Source of the DNA: Linnemannia elongata
Taxonomy: Eukaryota; Mortierellomycota; Mortierellomycetes; Mortierellales; Mortierellaceae
Assembly: GCA_036320915.1 (NCBI GenBank)
Contig: JAXBDG010000025.1
Location: 62,001-126,000, forward strand
Reading direction: 5' to 3'
DNA: 64,000 nt
Positions 34,901 through 45,333 of this stretch are shown here, one piece after another. A program made the position numbers and the translations under genes. The notes below the pieces were generated by a model that was given only the letters and a program-made list of their open reading frames with translations, was not told the DNA's origin and did not search any database. The number at the start of each line of letters is the position of its first letter. Position 1 is the stretch's first letter.

Positions 34901-35336
34901 GCGTCAAAGACCATGAAGAGCTTGTTGGTCGCCCTCAGTTTTTTTTTCACAGGCACAGAGTCGAGCAGAACAGGAAGGTCGTTGTCGTCGTCGTCATGAA
35001 TGGAGACGCGCCAGAGGGCGAGGTCTTTCGCTGTAATGTCATCAAACTGAGGGGACAATGTGGTCTTGATGAGGTCCTTGAAGTCGCCAATTGTCTTGGA
35101 GGACTCGATCTTGACAGGGAACGCGTTGGAGGTAGCTTCTCCATCAACGAGACAGAACAGAGTGAGGTGGTTGTCGTTCATGGGGTTGAATAAACTGAAA
35201 AATGAAAGAGAGAGATGGCAAGGGCTGTAAAGAAGGCAGAATGAAAAGAAAACAAGAGCAAAGAAAGATGTTGAAAGAAAGAAAAAAAAAGGTGAGGGAT
35301 AAAAAAAAAGGAAGTGGTGACGAAGACGATGAAGGC
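31992..35336 (-). repeat. Left arm of large inverted repeat (CRN-1 unit)
   Basis: The reverse complement of this 3.3-kb stretch matches 38519-41858 almost throughout, including introns and 3' flank. The outer boundary reads ACATATTCGGGTGATATG, as at 62505. The inner boundary reads GACGAAGACGATGAAG. Outside it the two arms have unrelated neighbours. Confidence 0.9.
32728..35181 (-). pseudogene. CRN-1, Crinkler-type gene frameshifted in its last exon
   Basis: Exons 35181-34851, 34742-34713, 34579-33711 and 33578 onward. The N-terminus MNDNHLTLFCLVDGEA is the ubiquitin-like CRN header. A P-loop NTPase follows (GTSGIGKS, about residues 253-260; WYFVDS as Walker-B-like). The fourth exon runs into a stop at 33329-33327 because 13 bp present in CRN-4 are missing, so the translatable product is about 493 residues and ends SQEC. 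The nuclease-like C-terminal domain remains open in the shifted frame (to 32728) but is detached. The same deletion is in CRN-2. CRN proteins of other eukaryotes act in the nucleus as effectors; here the product would lack the presumed effector domain. Confidence 0.85.
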
Positions 35337-35436
35337 GTGAGAATGGTGGCAAAGGAAAAGAATGGGAGGTGTGAGATGGTGGCAAAGGCGATGAAGAAAA
35401 GGTGGGAGCGTAGTGAAGAAAGGAATAGTAAAAGTA

Positions 35437-35918
35437 TCTCTCTTCTCTTCTCTCTACTAAAACAATTTCGGTGCACGCAGTCACTTAGAGCGTCAAGTGA
35501 CTTAGCTCGCCGTCACACACTTAGCTCGCTGTCACACTTTTCGATAAATCACCTGCCCTGACATCAAGGAGAGGAGGGTTGGTTGGTTGACAGCCTGGAA
35601 GTGGATAGGCAGGAGGATGGGATGGATAATGAGCGAATCGCTATTTTTTGCACTTTGATCGTTCGTTGACTCGATTGCACTCTCTACCTGATCGCGTTTC
35701 TTTGATTCACTGCTTCTTTCTTTACTTTGCACACAGTATCGATCAATCTCTCTAATAAAACAAAATCTCTCTAATAAAACAAAATCAGGACAAGAGGACA
35801 AAGCAAAAAGAACAAAAGTGACAAACATTATTCATCACCATACCAGAGATGTCGCACTACTACACGCTATGACAGCAAGGTACCAAGCTGACTATCACCG
35901 CCCAAAAATCACCACCAG

Positions 35919-35953
<35 letters not shown>

Positions 35954-36430
35954 GTGATGGCCCAACGCTCAGAACATTAAAGCAGAGGAGATGGTAAGGA
36001 AGCGGGTACAGGGAAGCGGGTACAATGATACAGAGGGCAAAAAAAGAACAAAATGAGAGAAAAAAAAGAAAGAAGAGGGATAAGAGTAGTGTTTTCTGAT
36101 CGAATATTCGACCCCGTTAGAGTCCACTGGAAAAGTCGAGTGCAATAATTATTTGAATTGAACGTTGGGTCTCGCACGGACTCAAATATTCGATGAGAAA
36201 GACTGCCAGGAGCTAAAGTAAAAAAGGAAAGGCCACATTTCCCACCGACACACAAGGTGTCAGGTGTTCAGCCACGCAGATCGCGACTGCAATCTTAGAG
36301 CCCCTTCCTCATTTTCAGGCTATCCATTCAAAATACTGATACTGGGGCGAAACGGTGCCTTTAATGCTTCACCGTCTCCCTCCCCGTCTCCCTCTCCCTC
36401 CGCGAGCGGACGCTGCGGGCACTAAGCTAG
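35437..36430 (+). mobile_element. Helitron-like element H2
   Basis: The 5' end TCTCTCTTCTC...TCTACTAAAACAA starts just where the similarity between the CRN-1 and CRN-3 upstream regions stops (AATAGTAAAAGTA). The 3' end has CCGCG (36400) pairing with TGCGG (36414), then CTAG at 36427-36430 before T. GATAAATCACCTG and the block around 35660-35725 match H1. It has no ORF of note and an internal duplicate of TCTCTAATAAAACAAAA (35752-35790). Confidence 0.55.
35920..35951. repeat. A-run of about 30
   Basis: Homopolymer A tract inside H2. Confidence 0.8.
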
Positions 36431-37010
36431 TCCAATATAACAAAATCGTTGCAGGTCACCTGATTTACGATTTAGAGTTAGTTCGCAGTCACGGTAACTA
36501 CCTACCTGTCCGTTTCTTCCTTTTTCGGATTTAAACTTTGACGTTCCAAAAAAACCTACCCGTCCGTGGTGTCCGTTATTTTACAGCCACAAGTCGTGGT
36601 AGGCTCAACTAATGGTTTGTTGTTCATACGACTATGAATAATGACTATATGATGAAGAGCATCTATGATGACAAGGAGCACCTATGATCATGAAGTGATG
36701 AAGAGCATCCTTTTCAAACAATCAAATCAAAAAAATAAAAATAGGGCGCCTTTCTCTCTTCTCTTCCCTACTCTTTCTTTCCCATGTTGCATAGTAGTTT
36801 CTGTCCATTCTCTTTTCCTTATTCTTCATTATCATTAAGGGCACTAATCGTCGTCGTCGGCCTCCTATATATTCTCATAGGGATCAATAAAGACCGGAAC
36901 CTACTTTGTCACTATCCTTTTCCCAGCTGTTTATTTCACACTTCCTGTCTCTTCTCTCATATTTTTCTTCCTCTGCAACATTCCGATCATACCTCATACC
37001 TGTTGCCAAC

Positions 37011-37370
37011 ATGCCTCCCACTCGCACTCGCCGTGTCCCCCTTAGATCTACCTTCCCCGCCGCCGCCGCCAATGTCGATGTCACTCCTCTTGCGAACTTT
37101 GCTGGGTACAAACAAACCAAGGCGAATAACTCAAAAAGGTTGCGGCTAAGTCGGTCAGATCCTCTTCTCCCTCTGCCAGGCATATTACCGCCAACAAATC
37201 CAATGCCATCTCTGTCACCACTGCCATTCCTTTCTCCTCTACCTGTCTTTCTTGATGACCAAGCTAATAGTGGTGGTACAAGTGAGGCTAGAGCCTCCCC
37301 ACAGGCGGATGAACTTAATAGTACCGGTTGGAGCAAGGTGGTGAAGGTGAAGGCAAAGCATATAGCTTAA
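37011..37370 (+). CDS. Small ORF of Helitron-like elements (H3 version)
   Basis: A 119-codon frame starting MPPTRTRRVPLRST with NFAGYKQTKANN near residue 40 and a Pro-rich middle. Related to 11577-11831 in H1 by its start and the GYK motif. No domain recognised. Confidence 0.4.
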   Translation: MPPTRTRRVPLRSTFPAAAANVDVTPLANFAGYKQTKANNSKRLRLSRSDPLLPLPGILPPTNPMPSLSPLPFLSPLPVFLDDQANSGGTSEARASPQADELNSTGWSKVVKVKAKHIA

Positions 37371-37504
37371 GATACTATCACATCGCGGCCTACCCCTGCT
37401 ATTCCTCCTCTCCTGCCTCGCTTTCCACCAAGCGCACTATCACCACCACCACCAAGCCCAATGCCACCTCTCCCTCTTCATTCTCCTTTTCTCCTCGCCT
37501 TATC

Positions 37505-37680
37505 AGATGCTCCAAGTGTCGGGGAAACAATCGCCAATGGCCACAAGTCGTCTCCGTTGCTACTGTACAGGAAAACAACAGCACTATCAACAACCACTGA
37601 TCAATTAATCAGCCGTTGTTTAGCTCGAGTGTATTTTCCGTCTTGCGCTCCAAGAGTATTCGCTTGCTTTTCTTTGGCGA
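37505..37680 (+). repeat. Segment shared by H3 and the CRN 3' flanks
   Basis: TCGGGGAAACAATCGCCAAT, CTCCGTTGCTACTGT, CACTGA(T/A)CAATTA and CTCGAGTGTATT recur in order at 41295-41455 (CRN-2, same strand) and, inverted, at 32415-32570, 53885-54040 and 62935-63090. Confidence 0.8.
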
Positions 37681-38081
37681 GGGGGAACTGAACAGAAGGC
37701 GAAGAAATAACAGGGTGAGGAAAGGAGAGAAGAGAGATAAGAGCCAAGGTAAGAAGGAAAAGTCCAAAAAAAAAATCCCTCTTATTATTCATATAAGCCT
37801 AGAGAACAAAGACATGCAGCACAGACATAGAAAGGTCAAAGCAAAGATCAGGGCACACAGCGTGTATGTGGTGCCTGAAAGGGATCGAAATCAGAGAAAA
37901 TAAAGTAACATTTGTTTATAGCCATCCCAATGCAAAGTTGTACCAGCCACACAGATTGTGGCAATAAAGAGTCCTTCAGCTATCCAACTATTGTGTCGGG
38001 CGAATGGACACCTCCAATGCTCCCCCCTTTTAGTTTTTTTCACCTCCCTCCGCGAGCGAAGCCGCGGGCACTAGCTAGTGG

Positions 38082-38336
38082 GTTACGAAGACGACGAAGG
38101 AAGTCTTACATCCATTATCCGAGCAGACGAGCCATGTCTGTGCCCTCCCAACCCTCCCTTTAGCTTAGCCTTTTCTTTCTTCTTCGTGCTCGGTCAGAAA
38201 GATAGTGTGCAGAGATCGAGCAGGTTTATTTTTTATATTCTCTAGTTTAGTTTCTCGAGTGCAACCAATGAAGACAGACATGGCTCGTCTGCTCGGATAA
38301 TGGACGTAAGACTTCCTTCGTCGTCTTCGTAACCCA
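38082..38336. repeat. 62-bp inverted repeat with ~130-nt spacer
   Basis: 38082-38142 (GGGTTACGAAGACGACGAAG to GACGAGCCATGTCTGT) is repeated inverted at 38273-38335 with a single visible mismatch (ACATCC versus ACGTCC). No terminal transposon motif. Confidence 0.85.
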
Positions 38337-38400
38337 GAGACCCTTTATTCTTTTTTCCTAAAAAGGAAAAAAGGCACGAAGGAAGCTTGAAGGGTGAGGG

Positions 38401-38498
38401 TAGGCTCGGTTCCCTCAGGATGGAACCGAGCCTAGGATGAGGGTGAGATTCTCGCCCAGCCCCTCTGGAGAGTGTGACTGCGTCACTCACTCCAGAGG
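38401..38498. repeat. Two perfect hairpins beside the CRN-2 arm
   Basis: Hairpin 1: TAGGCTCGGTTCC (38401-38413), 8-nt loop, exact complement to 38434. Hairpin 2: CCTCTGGAG (38462) with CTCCAGAGG (38490), and an inner GTGAC/GTCAC stem. They end about 20 bp before the right arm begins at 38519. Confidence 0.85.
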
Positions 38499-38518
38499 TG
38501 GTTGGGTATCACAGCGTC

Positions 38519-41500
38519 TTCATCGTCTTCGTCACCACTTCCTTTTTTTTTATCCCTCACCTTTTTTTTTCTTTCTTTCAACATCTTTCTTTGCTCTTGT
38601 TTTCTTTTCATTCTGCCTTCTTTACAGCCCTTGCCATCTCTCTCTTTCATTTTTCAGTTTATTCAACCCCATGAACGACAACCACCTCACTCTGTTCTGT
38701 CTCGTTGATGGAGAGGCTACCTCCAACGCGTTCCCTGTTGAGATCGAGTCAACCAAGACCATCGGCCACCTCAAGAAGCTCATCAAGGCTGAGAAGGCTC
38801 CTCGTTTTGACGATGTCGCAGCTGATGAACTCACCCTCTGGCGCGTCTCCATCCATGACGACGACGACAACGACCTTCCTGTTCTGCTCGACTCTGTGCC
38901 TGTGAAAAAAAAACTGAGGGCGACCAACAAGCTCTTCATGGTCTTTGACGCTGATTTGCCAGAGGACACGATTCACGTCATTGTCCAGCGACCCTTGCCA
39001 GGTAATGCAAACGCGCTTTGCTGTCAATTACACCTTGCGTATGAACTTCTCAGTATGACGCTATTGTGATCTCCATTTGCGTTATTTACCTATGTTTTTT
39101 TTCCTATAGCTGCGAAAAGAGAACGTGAGGAAGATGCAGGTGAATATTTGTCTTCAGCTGTGTCTAAAGGAGCCCTTTGCTTTCATTCAATTATTCATGG
39201 ACATTGTACAAGTTGCTAATATTTTTGGGTGCTCCCTTCTCTTCTTCTCTTGCACGTCGCTTCTCTTACTAGGGCTCTCTTTTACAAGAAAACGTCATCG
39301 GCCGCACACGCTGATGGATGCGATTGAGGAGGCTGGTCTCACGGAGAAGGCTGTGGCGGATGACCAAGTTTACCTCTCTCGTCTAGACAACAAAGAAAGG
39401 GTCTCGCTACTTGATTTTATTGGTCAGGCGATTGACAGGACGGACACTTTCTACTCCATGTCTAGCACTGCCCTCGCATTACAAGACACCAACATGAAAA
39501 ACATGGACAAGTTATCGGCTCCTCGCGGCATCTTACTTCCAGTCGTCGATACAAACGATATCTATGTCAGAGAGGCGTACAAAGATCTTTACGACACAAT
39601 CCTCGGGACGTTTGAGAACAATACACCGTATACTGGGAACGAGTTGAAAAAGCATGTCATTGTTACAGGTACATCTGGGATAGGCAAATCGGCCTTTCTA
39701 GTGTACTTCGCCATCCGACTTCTTGCCGAGAGTGACAATGACAACCCTCCGATTATCGTTTTCCACACCAAACGGAGCGCGGAATGCTACGTTTTTGGAG
39801 GGCGCTCTACTGTTCGATCCGGCAATATCGAGGCTTTTAAACCCTTTCTCAGTCTACCCGACACATGGTATTTTGTCGACAGCACTCCTGATCCAGTACT
39901 CGGTCGAGCCAAGACCGTCATTTCAGCTTCGCCAAAGACCCTATTTTCCGAAGCCCACCAATATCAGGACGTCGACAAAAGGGTAGCATGGCGTTACTAT
40001 ATGGCCCCATGGAGTCTGGAAGAGTTGAAGAAGTGCAGGATCAGTGTCGTCGGCTTCGAGGTGGTTCCTTTGGAAGCGGTGGAAGAACTCTACTCAAAGA
40101 TAGGCGGCGTGCCGAGATATGTCCTAGAAAGGCCGATGCAGGTATCTTATAGGCCCAAACCACAACGCTTTTCTTTGAGAATAGCTTTTACTTTTGGAGA
40201 TATTCAATGCGCAGACAGCCTGTTTTCTATTTTAATCACAGCTCTATTACGCCTTGATCTAATTCATCGCTAGAACTTAAGCCTACGTCCTAATGACCTT
40301 GAGCGTGCCAAGGTCATGGCATGTGAGCGTCTAGAACAAGCCCTCGACAGAGTCAAAGACCCGGTGATGTTGATGCAATACTTCTCGCAAGGGAGAGACA
40401 CGCTGGACTTCAGCAGCCGTCTGATTCACCGTTGGCCCATGGATGATCATGACACCTTTCGATTGGAATGGGCTTCAACATACGTCGCTGAGAAGGTTGC
40501 CGCTTTACTGAGTCAGGAATGTTGAAGAAGCTCGTCATGGATCCCAACGGAAGCGCTAGCGGTATTATGTTCGAAGCATATGTCCTCCGTACCTTCCGAG
40601 AGGGCGGCCACATCTTTGAGCTCAAGGATCTCGAGACTGGGCAGTCTGCTCGTTTGGAAATCCCGCGGAATCCAGAGGTAACGCATTTCAACACGATTAC
40701 CCCGGTCACGGCAGGCACACTATGCATACCAAAGATTTGCAACTATGCCTGTGTCGATCTGCTGCTCGCCCCCAGAGACTTATTCCAAGTCACGGTATCC
40801 AAGAACCACCCCATCAAAGGACTGCCGCTCTCAAAGCTTATCGACAACCTCATTCAAGCACGCTGGATTCTTCCTCATGACGAGCCTCGGCTTATTTTTG
40901 TCGTCCCAGGTCATGTGTATACCGATTTCGAGAAGCAGGACTACTTGACCTCTGAGGGGAAGGTTTACCGTACCGTCCCTGCTGATATACAGCATGTGAG
41001 GCAGTATGTGCTGAAGATCGATCTGGAGTCAGCAGCTGGTGGCAAATCACCTGGATTGCAGATCCCAGTGCAACAAAATGCCGGCACGAAGGGATCGACT
41101 CTTGAATTCTTACAGAGGACGTGAAAATAAAATCTTACTGGACCATACCTGACTTCGACCACTTGAGAGTTGTGCTTAACGTGGCAATTTCGAATCTCTT
41201 ACAGCGACAAAAGACGAGCTTACAGCTCTGGCATCTTTACTCTATTGACCTAGACTAGTACCTTTTCTCCTTCCCATTCCAAGTGCTCCAGGGTTCGGGG
41301 AAACAATCGCCAATGACCAAAAAGTCACCTCCGTTGCTACTGTGAAGGAAATCGACAGCGCTATCAACAATCACTGAACAATTAGTCAGCCGTTGGTTGA
41401 CTCGAGTGTATTCTCCGTCTTTGTGCTTCAAGAACATTCGTTTGCTTTTCTTTGGTCAACTGAATTTTGTTCTCTACCACTGAATTGTACTATAGTTGTA

Positions 41501-41858
41501 CTGCATTGGACGTGGTGTCAAAGTAAAGCACAAAAATAACAAACATTCCTCATTACGGTGGCATACATGTCGAATTACTACACCGTATGACAGCAAGGTA
41601 TCAAACTGGCTATCAGCAGGAAAGAAGAAAAAAAGCAAAACAGAAAAAAGGATTGAAGAGAGAAAGAAGTATCAAAGTATCTCAAATCTTCTTCCTTTCA
41701 AGTCTCCTTTATAAGTTCATCCCTCACCTATTGATACATAAAAAGGCCATCTCTCCTACTTGTAGTTGTTCTCGTCCATTGTGCGGCCGTTCCTTCTTTT
41801 ATATCTGCCTTTGTATCCCCTTCCCCCTTCTTCAAAACAACATATCACCCGAATATGT
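38519..41858 (+). repeat. Right arm of large inverted repeat (CRN-2 unit)
   Basis: Inverted partner of 31992-35336. The right boundary, CCCGAATATGT at about 41858, gives way to unrelated sequence leading into the Crypton. The left boundary is at 38519, where CRN-1 and CRN-3 continue with a shared upstream region that CRN-2 lacks. Confidence 0.9.
38671..41124 (+). pseudogene. CRN-2, Crinkler-type gene frameshifted in its last exon
   Basis: Exons 38671-39001, 39110-39139, 39273-40141 and 40274 onward; stop at 40523-40525 gives about 493 residues. Same architecture as CRN-1: CRN header (LTLFCLVDG), P-loop GTSGIGKS (253-260), then helices up to the break. The nuclease-like part (40519-41124) stays open in another frame. 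Its 5' upstream region differs from CRN-1 and CRN-3, which share more than 90 bp of promoter, so expression may be altered. The segment for residues about 20-50 is strikingly different from CRN-1 although flanks and introns are nearly identical. Confidence 0.85.
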
Positions 41859-42155
41859 AGGTCATAACTCGTCCTGTTTTACTTGGCTGTTCAATTTTGA
41901 TTTTGACAGTCACTTCATTTTTTTTTTTTTTTTTTTTTTTTATGTGGAACAAAGGCGAGCGAAACACCAAGCAGCTTACTTACCACTACCACTACCACAC
42001 AAATACCACACACAGAAACAAACGCACAACACAACGCGATGCAATACAACGCAACGCAACGCGCAAAGAAAGAGAACAAGACCAGAATAAACAAAGGAAA
42101 AAGAGAGAAAAATGAATTTTCCGTATTGTATTGTCAATATGTGTGGTGTGTGAAA
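41859..42155. other. Junction between CRN-2 arm and Crypton gene
   Basis: Contains a T-run of about 23 (41918-41940) and short ACGCAACGCAACGC direct repeats (42041-42063). Probably the 3' flank of the Crypton. Confidence 0.4.
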
Positions 42156-44791
42156 CTATGTACGCTCGCTTCGCGTTCTCTTACCCTCAATCTTGAGGAG
42201 GGTTGCATTGCTTCCTCGACGCTTGGCAGAGTTAGGAGTTTTGGGGTTAGAAGTAAAAGAAGAACAGGTAATGGGAGTAACAGTAGGCACGACACTTTGA
42301 CTCCTTGTCACTCGAGGAACAGGGCCATAGGTTCTCTTGATTGGCTTAAGGTCCTCCGGTTGGGATTTTCTTGCCGGCTCTTCAGCTTGAACTCTTTTGG
42401 GTAGGATTGCCTTGCTGCGGGCGGGCGTAGGTGCAATCGTATGGGCGGGCGTATGGGCGGACAGCATCCTTCTTCTATTGAGGGTCAACGGCTCCTTTTC
42501 TTCCTCCTCTTCCTCCTCTTCCTCTTCATCCTCTTCTTCCTCTTCCTCCTCGTCTTCGATATCTTCTTTATCTGCCTCGGACTCGGGCTCAAACACATCT
42601 GCCTCTTGGACCATCTGCACCAGCGCTTCCTCCTCTCTGTCTCTGTCGTTCCTTCTCCTTAAATTCGAGAGTCGAATAGAGTCGAGAAGATCCCTTATCG
42701 CGTTTGCGCTCAATCCATACGTGTCTCTCATATTCCGTTCACTCCTCCCGAGGCGGATGAACTCAAAAGCTATCAGTTTCCTCTGAGAATACCTTGTTGG
42801 GTCTGTCTTCCTCATCGTCGCTGTCCAATCCTTGAGAGGGACCAACAATCCCTTTTCGAGATCCCCATGCTCCCACTGCTTGATAACGTCCTGCCACTTC
42901 TTGGCAGTGGGGATGCGTGGAGCAACTGGTGGCTCGTCCTCCTGCTCCTGCTGCTGCCGTGGTTGTGGTTGGAGTTGCTGTCGTGGTTGTGGTTGTGGTT
43001 GGGGTGGCTGTCGTGGCTGTGGCTGTTGCTGTCGTTGTTGCTCTGGTACTTGCGGACGGACGACCGATGACATTTCCTTCAAAGCGACAAGCAAGGACTC
43101 CGTAACGGACTTGGACATCTGCTTCAGCTGGTGATCCATTTCTTTTTTCTGGACAGAGAACTGGTGCACCATCTCCTCATCAAGTGTGGCTCGGAGCTTC
43201 TCAAGCGATTTGGATAAGGCCTGTACGCTGACGGGGGCAGATCCTGGAGAGTTGCTCTCGCCCATGAAGACTGCGTGCCGACTATCCTGGCGCGACGGTG
43301 CCAGCATGTCGCTAAAGCCCATCTCATATCGGGTGTACTCGTCAAGCAGGTAGCGCATTATGGTGCCAGTTCCCTCGCCCTCTGACCAGCCCCCCCACCA
43401 CTTCACAGCTTTCAACGACCACTTTTCCTTCGCAAACATAAACCGAAACTGGGCACCACCGCGGCGAAAGCAATGTGTGGTAAACCTCCCATTGCGTCTC
43501 GCCAAGAGACCTGACTGGTTCGTCAGCTGGTCAAGCCAACCTTGTATGCGAGGCTGTGACAGGGCTTCTTGGTACTTGATACGGCCCTTCGCATCCAACG
43601 CAGGAAACACGAAATCGTCAGGCTGTAGTTGGCGCCCTTGGGCCTCCATCCAATCCAGCCACTCCAGGAGTTTGTTATAGCAGCAAATCGATGGGTCCTC
43701 TGGTTGTGGGTGGATCTGGTAGACGTTGGCTAAGTGCAATGGTGTAGTCAATATGCATGAACTGTAAGATTACGGTTGCTATCCACCAGATACGTACACA
43801 TAGACATATAAACAGAACATGCTAAGGTACCGCAAAACCGTACCTTTGGTCACATCCGCTTGATTTGTTTTTCTAAAAGTCAATGTGATGGTAAAGTACG
43901 GCGAACCAGTCTCTGTGGTCAGGCCACGGTCAATGTCCTTTATCTGAAGGCGAGTTAGCTCCTCGTTTCTAAAGCAAAAAATGCATTGCCACGAGATTGT
44001 TGGTTAATTATTACAAGCAAGAAGAGAGCACAGCAAACCACCATCAGATGCGGATTATACAATTACCTCGTCCATAGGGTAAAGCCAGTTGCTGCAAAGG
44101 CCTGAAACATTTTGCAAACGGCCTCGCCCTGAGCTTCAATGGTTGCTGGATCCCTAAGATGCTCCATCAGTCTGACCATGTCGCTGTAAGATACTGCGAG
44201 ACTTTGTCGGCTAGTACCCGCTTTTCCGTCGCGCTTTTTCAGAGAAATGAGAAAGTTCTCGAAGCGGATGTCGTGGACAGGGTTTCCCGTCCAATTTCCG
44301 TCCTCATCGCAGGTCCACTTATCGTCCTGACAACCCAGCGTGTTCTTGAAGTAATGCTTCATCCCTGATTTAATGCCCTCGGCTGTCTTATACGAGAGAC
44401 CCTCCCCATCTCCATCGCTTCGACACTTGTAGCAGACGTACGCAAGAAGGACCTCTGGTGTATGCTTGGAGATCTTCGTGAAAGCGGTTTGCCAATCAGG
44501 ATCCTCAAAGCTTCTCGCGTACGCAAGTGCACGAGAGACTTGACCACTGTAGCTAGTCTTGGTCTTCGGAGCATAGAGATGTTCCTCCGTAGTTCGCGCT
44601 GCTGCTTCCAGATCGCTCTTGCCATTGGAGGTTTTGGCTTTGGGGCTTTTTCCTTTCTTGACGTTGCCGTTGCCGTTGGGACGGGAAGCTGGAAGGGGAG
44701 AGGAGGCTGGTGCAGCGCTGGTGGTGGCGACGGAGGTGCCGGGACGAGAACCAGTGGGCTTGCTGAGGATTTTAGAGGTGGTACGTGGCAT
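42156..44791 (-). CDS. Crypton transposon tyrosine recombinase (3 exons, intact)
   Basis: Exons 44791-44067, 43968-43844 and 43729-42156 join in phase to 807 residues without a stop. Residues about 75-235 look like the helical core-binding domain of tyrosine recombinases. The catalytic set is visible: Arg at LWTRNEEL (242), H369 and R372 in HCFRRGG, Trp in KWWGGW (about 394-398), and Tyr 410, 415 or 418 in the RYLLDEYTRYE segment as candidate nucleophiles. A Gln/Pro-rich linker follows. Then comes a GCR1_C-type DNA-binding domain (about 557-621, from KKWQDVIKQWEHG) and an acidic Glu tract. YR plus GCR1_C is the fungal Crypton architecture: cut and paste through a circular intermediate. Element ends were not resolved. 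Confidence 0.85.
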
Positions 44792-45333
44792 GTTACAGGG
44801 CTTTTGGCTTGTGTTCTTGTTGCGCTATTCGCGAGTGTGATTTTGTGAGTTTGAGAACAAAGAAAAAGAGAAAAGAGGGGAAGAGAAAAAAGCAAACGCG
44901 GAGGTGATTTTTCATCAGCCACATTCTACACACTCAATCACATTACACGCGATTTGTGCGAACAAGTCGCCGTTTAAAAAAACAGAAAAAATTGAACACA
45001 AACATAACAAATAGTGTTATGTGCGTAAATGGTGTTCTAGCACCGTGTAATGTAAACTGGGGTACATTCCTTAAGTGAGGACTGTTTTATTCTGAATGTG
45101 AATAATTATGCGATTTCTCCCCAGGGCCTTCTACGGTCATGCAGACCAGTCTGGACATTCTCCCTATGGTTTTCTATGCCGATCAAAAAACACCCACTAC
45201 ATTCGTCCCTGTTCAATTTTACATGGAGTTTGTTCAAGATTTATTTTTGAACAATTTTTATATGTAAGAAGTAAGAATCACAGCCTCGATTGTCTTTCCT
45301 CTCTCCCCTGCCCTCCCCTCTGTTCACACATAC
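44792..45333. other. Crypton 5' flank / lost 3' end of FMO-6
   Basis: No trace of FMO exons 5-7 (no CTTGTGGCATG or CTTATGGCATG). One Crypton end probably lies here. Confidence 0.4.

Larger units (their letters stand above)
36431..38078 (+). mobile_element. Helitron-like element H3
   Basis: It begins immediately after the CTAG of H2 with TCCAATATAACAAAATCGTT, comparable to the H1 start (ACAAAAATCGTTGCA, then a later TCGCAGTGACAG-like block). The 3' end is hairpin CCGCG (38050) / CGCGG (38063), then CTAGCTAG (38071-38078) and T. It carries the MPPTRTRR ORF. It also holds a 170-bp segment (37505-37680) that matches the 3' flank of every CRN copy. Confidence 0.55.

Noticed and set aside
34783..35484. 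N-terminal extension of CRN-1 upstream of MNDNH
   Set aside because: The extension is translated C/T-rich leader (Phe/Ser/Leu runs); CRN-2 has a different leader and starts at the same Met.
35920..35951. Poly-A tail of a retroposon
   Set aside because: No reverse-transcriptase remnant or target duplication is visible; the tract is internal to H2.
39125..39272. Hydrophobic N-terminus (membrane anchor) for the CRN NTPase, repeated in all copies
   Set aside because: This stretch is an intron: GTGAAT...TACTAG joins exon 2 and exon 3 in phase, so the hydrophobic reading is intronic.
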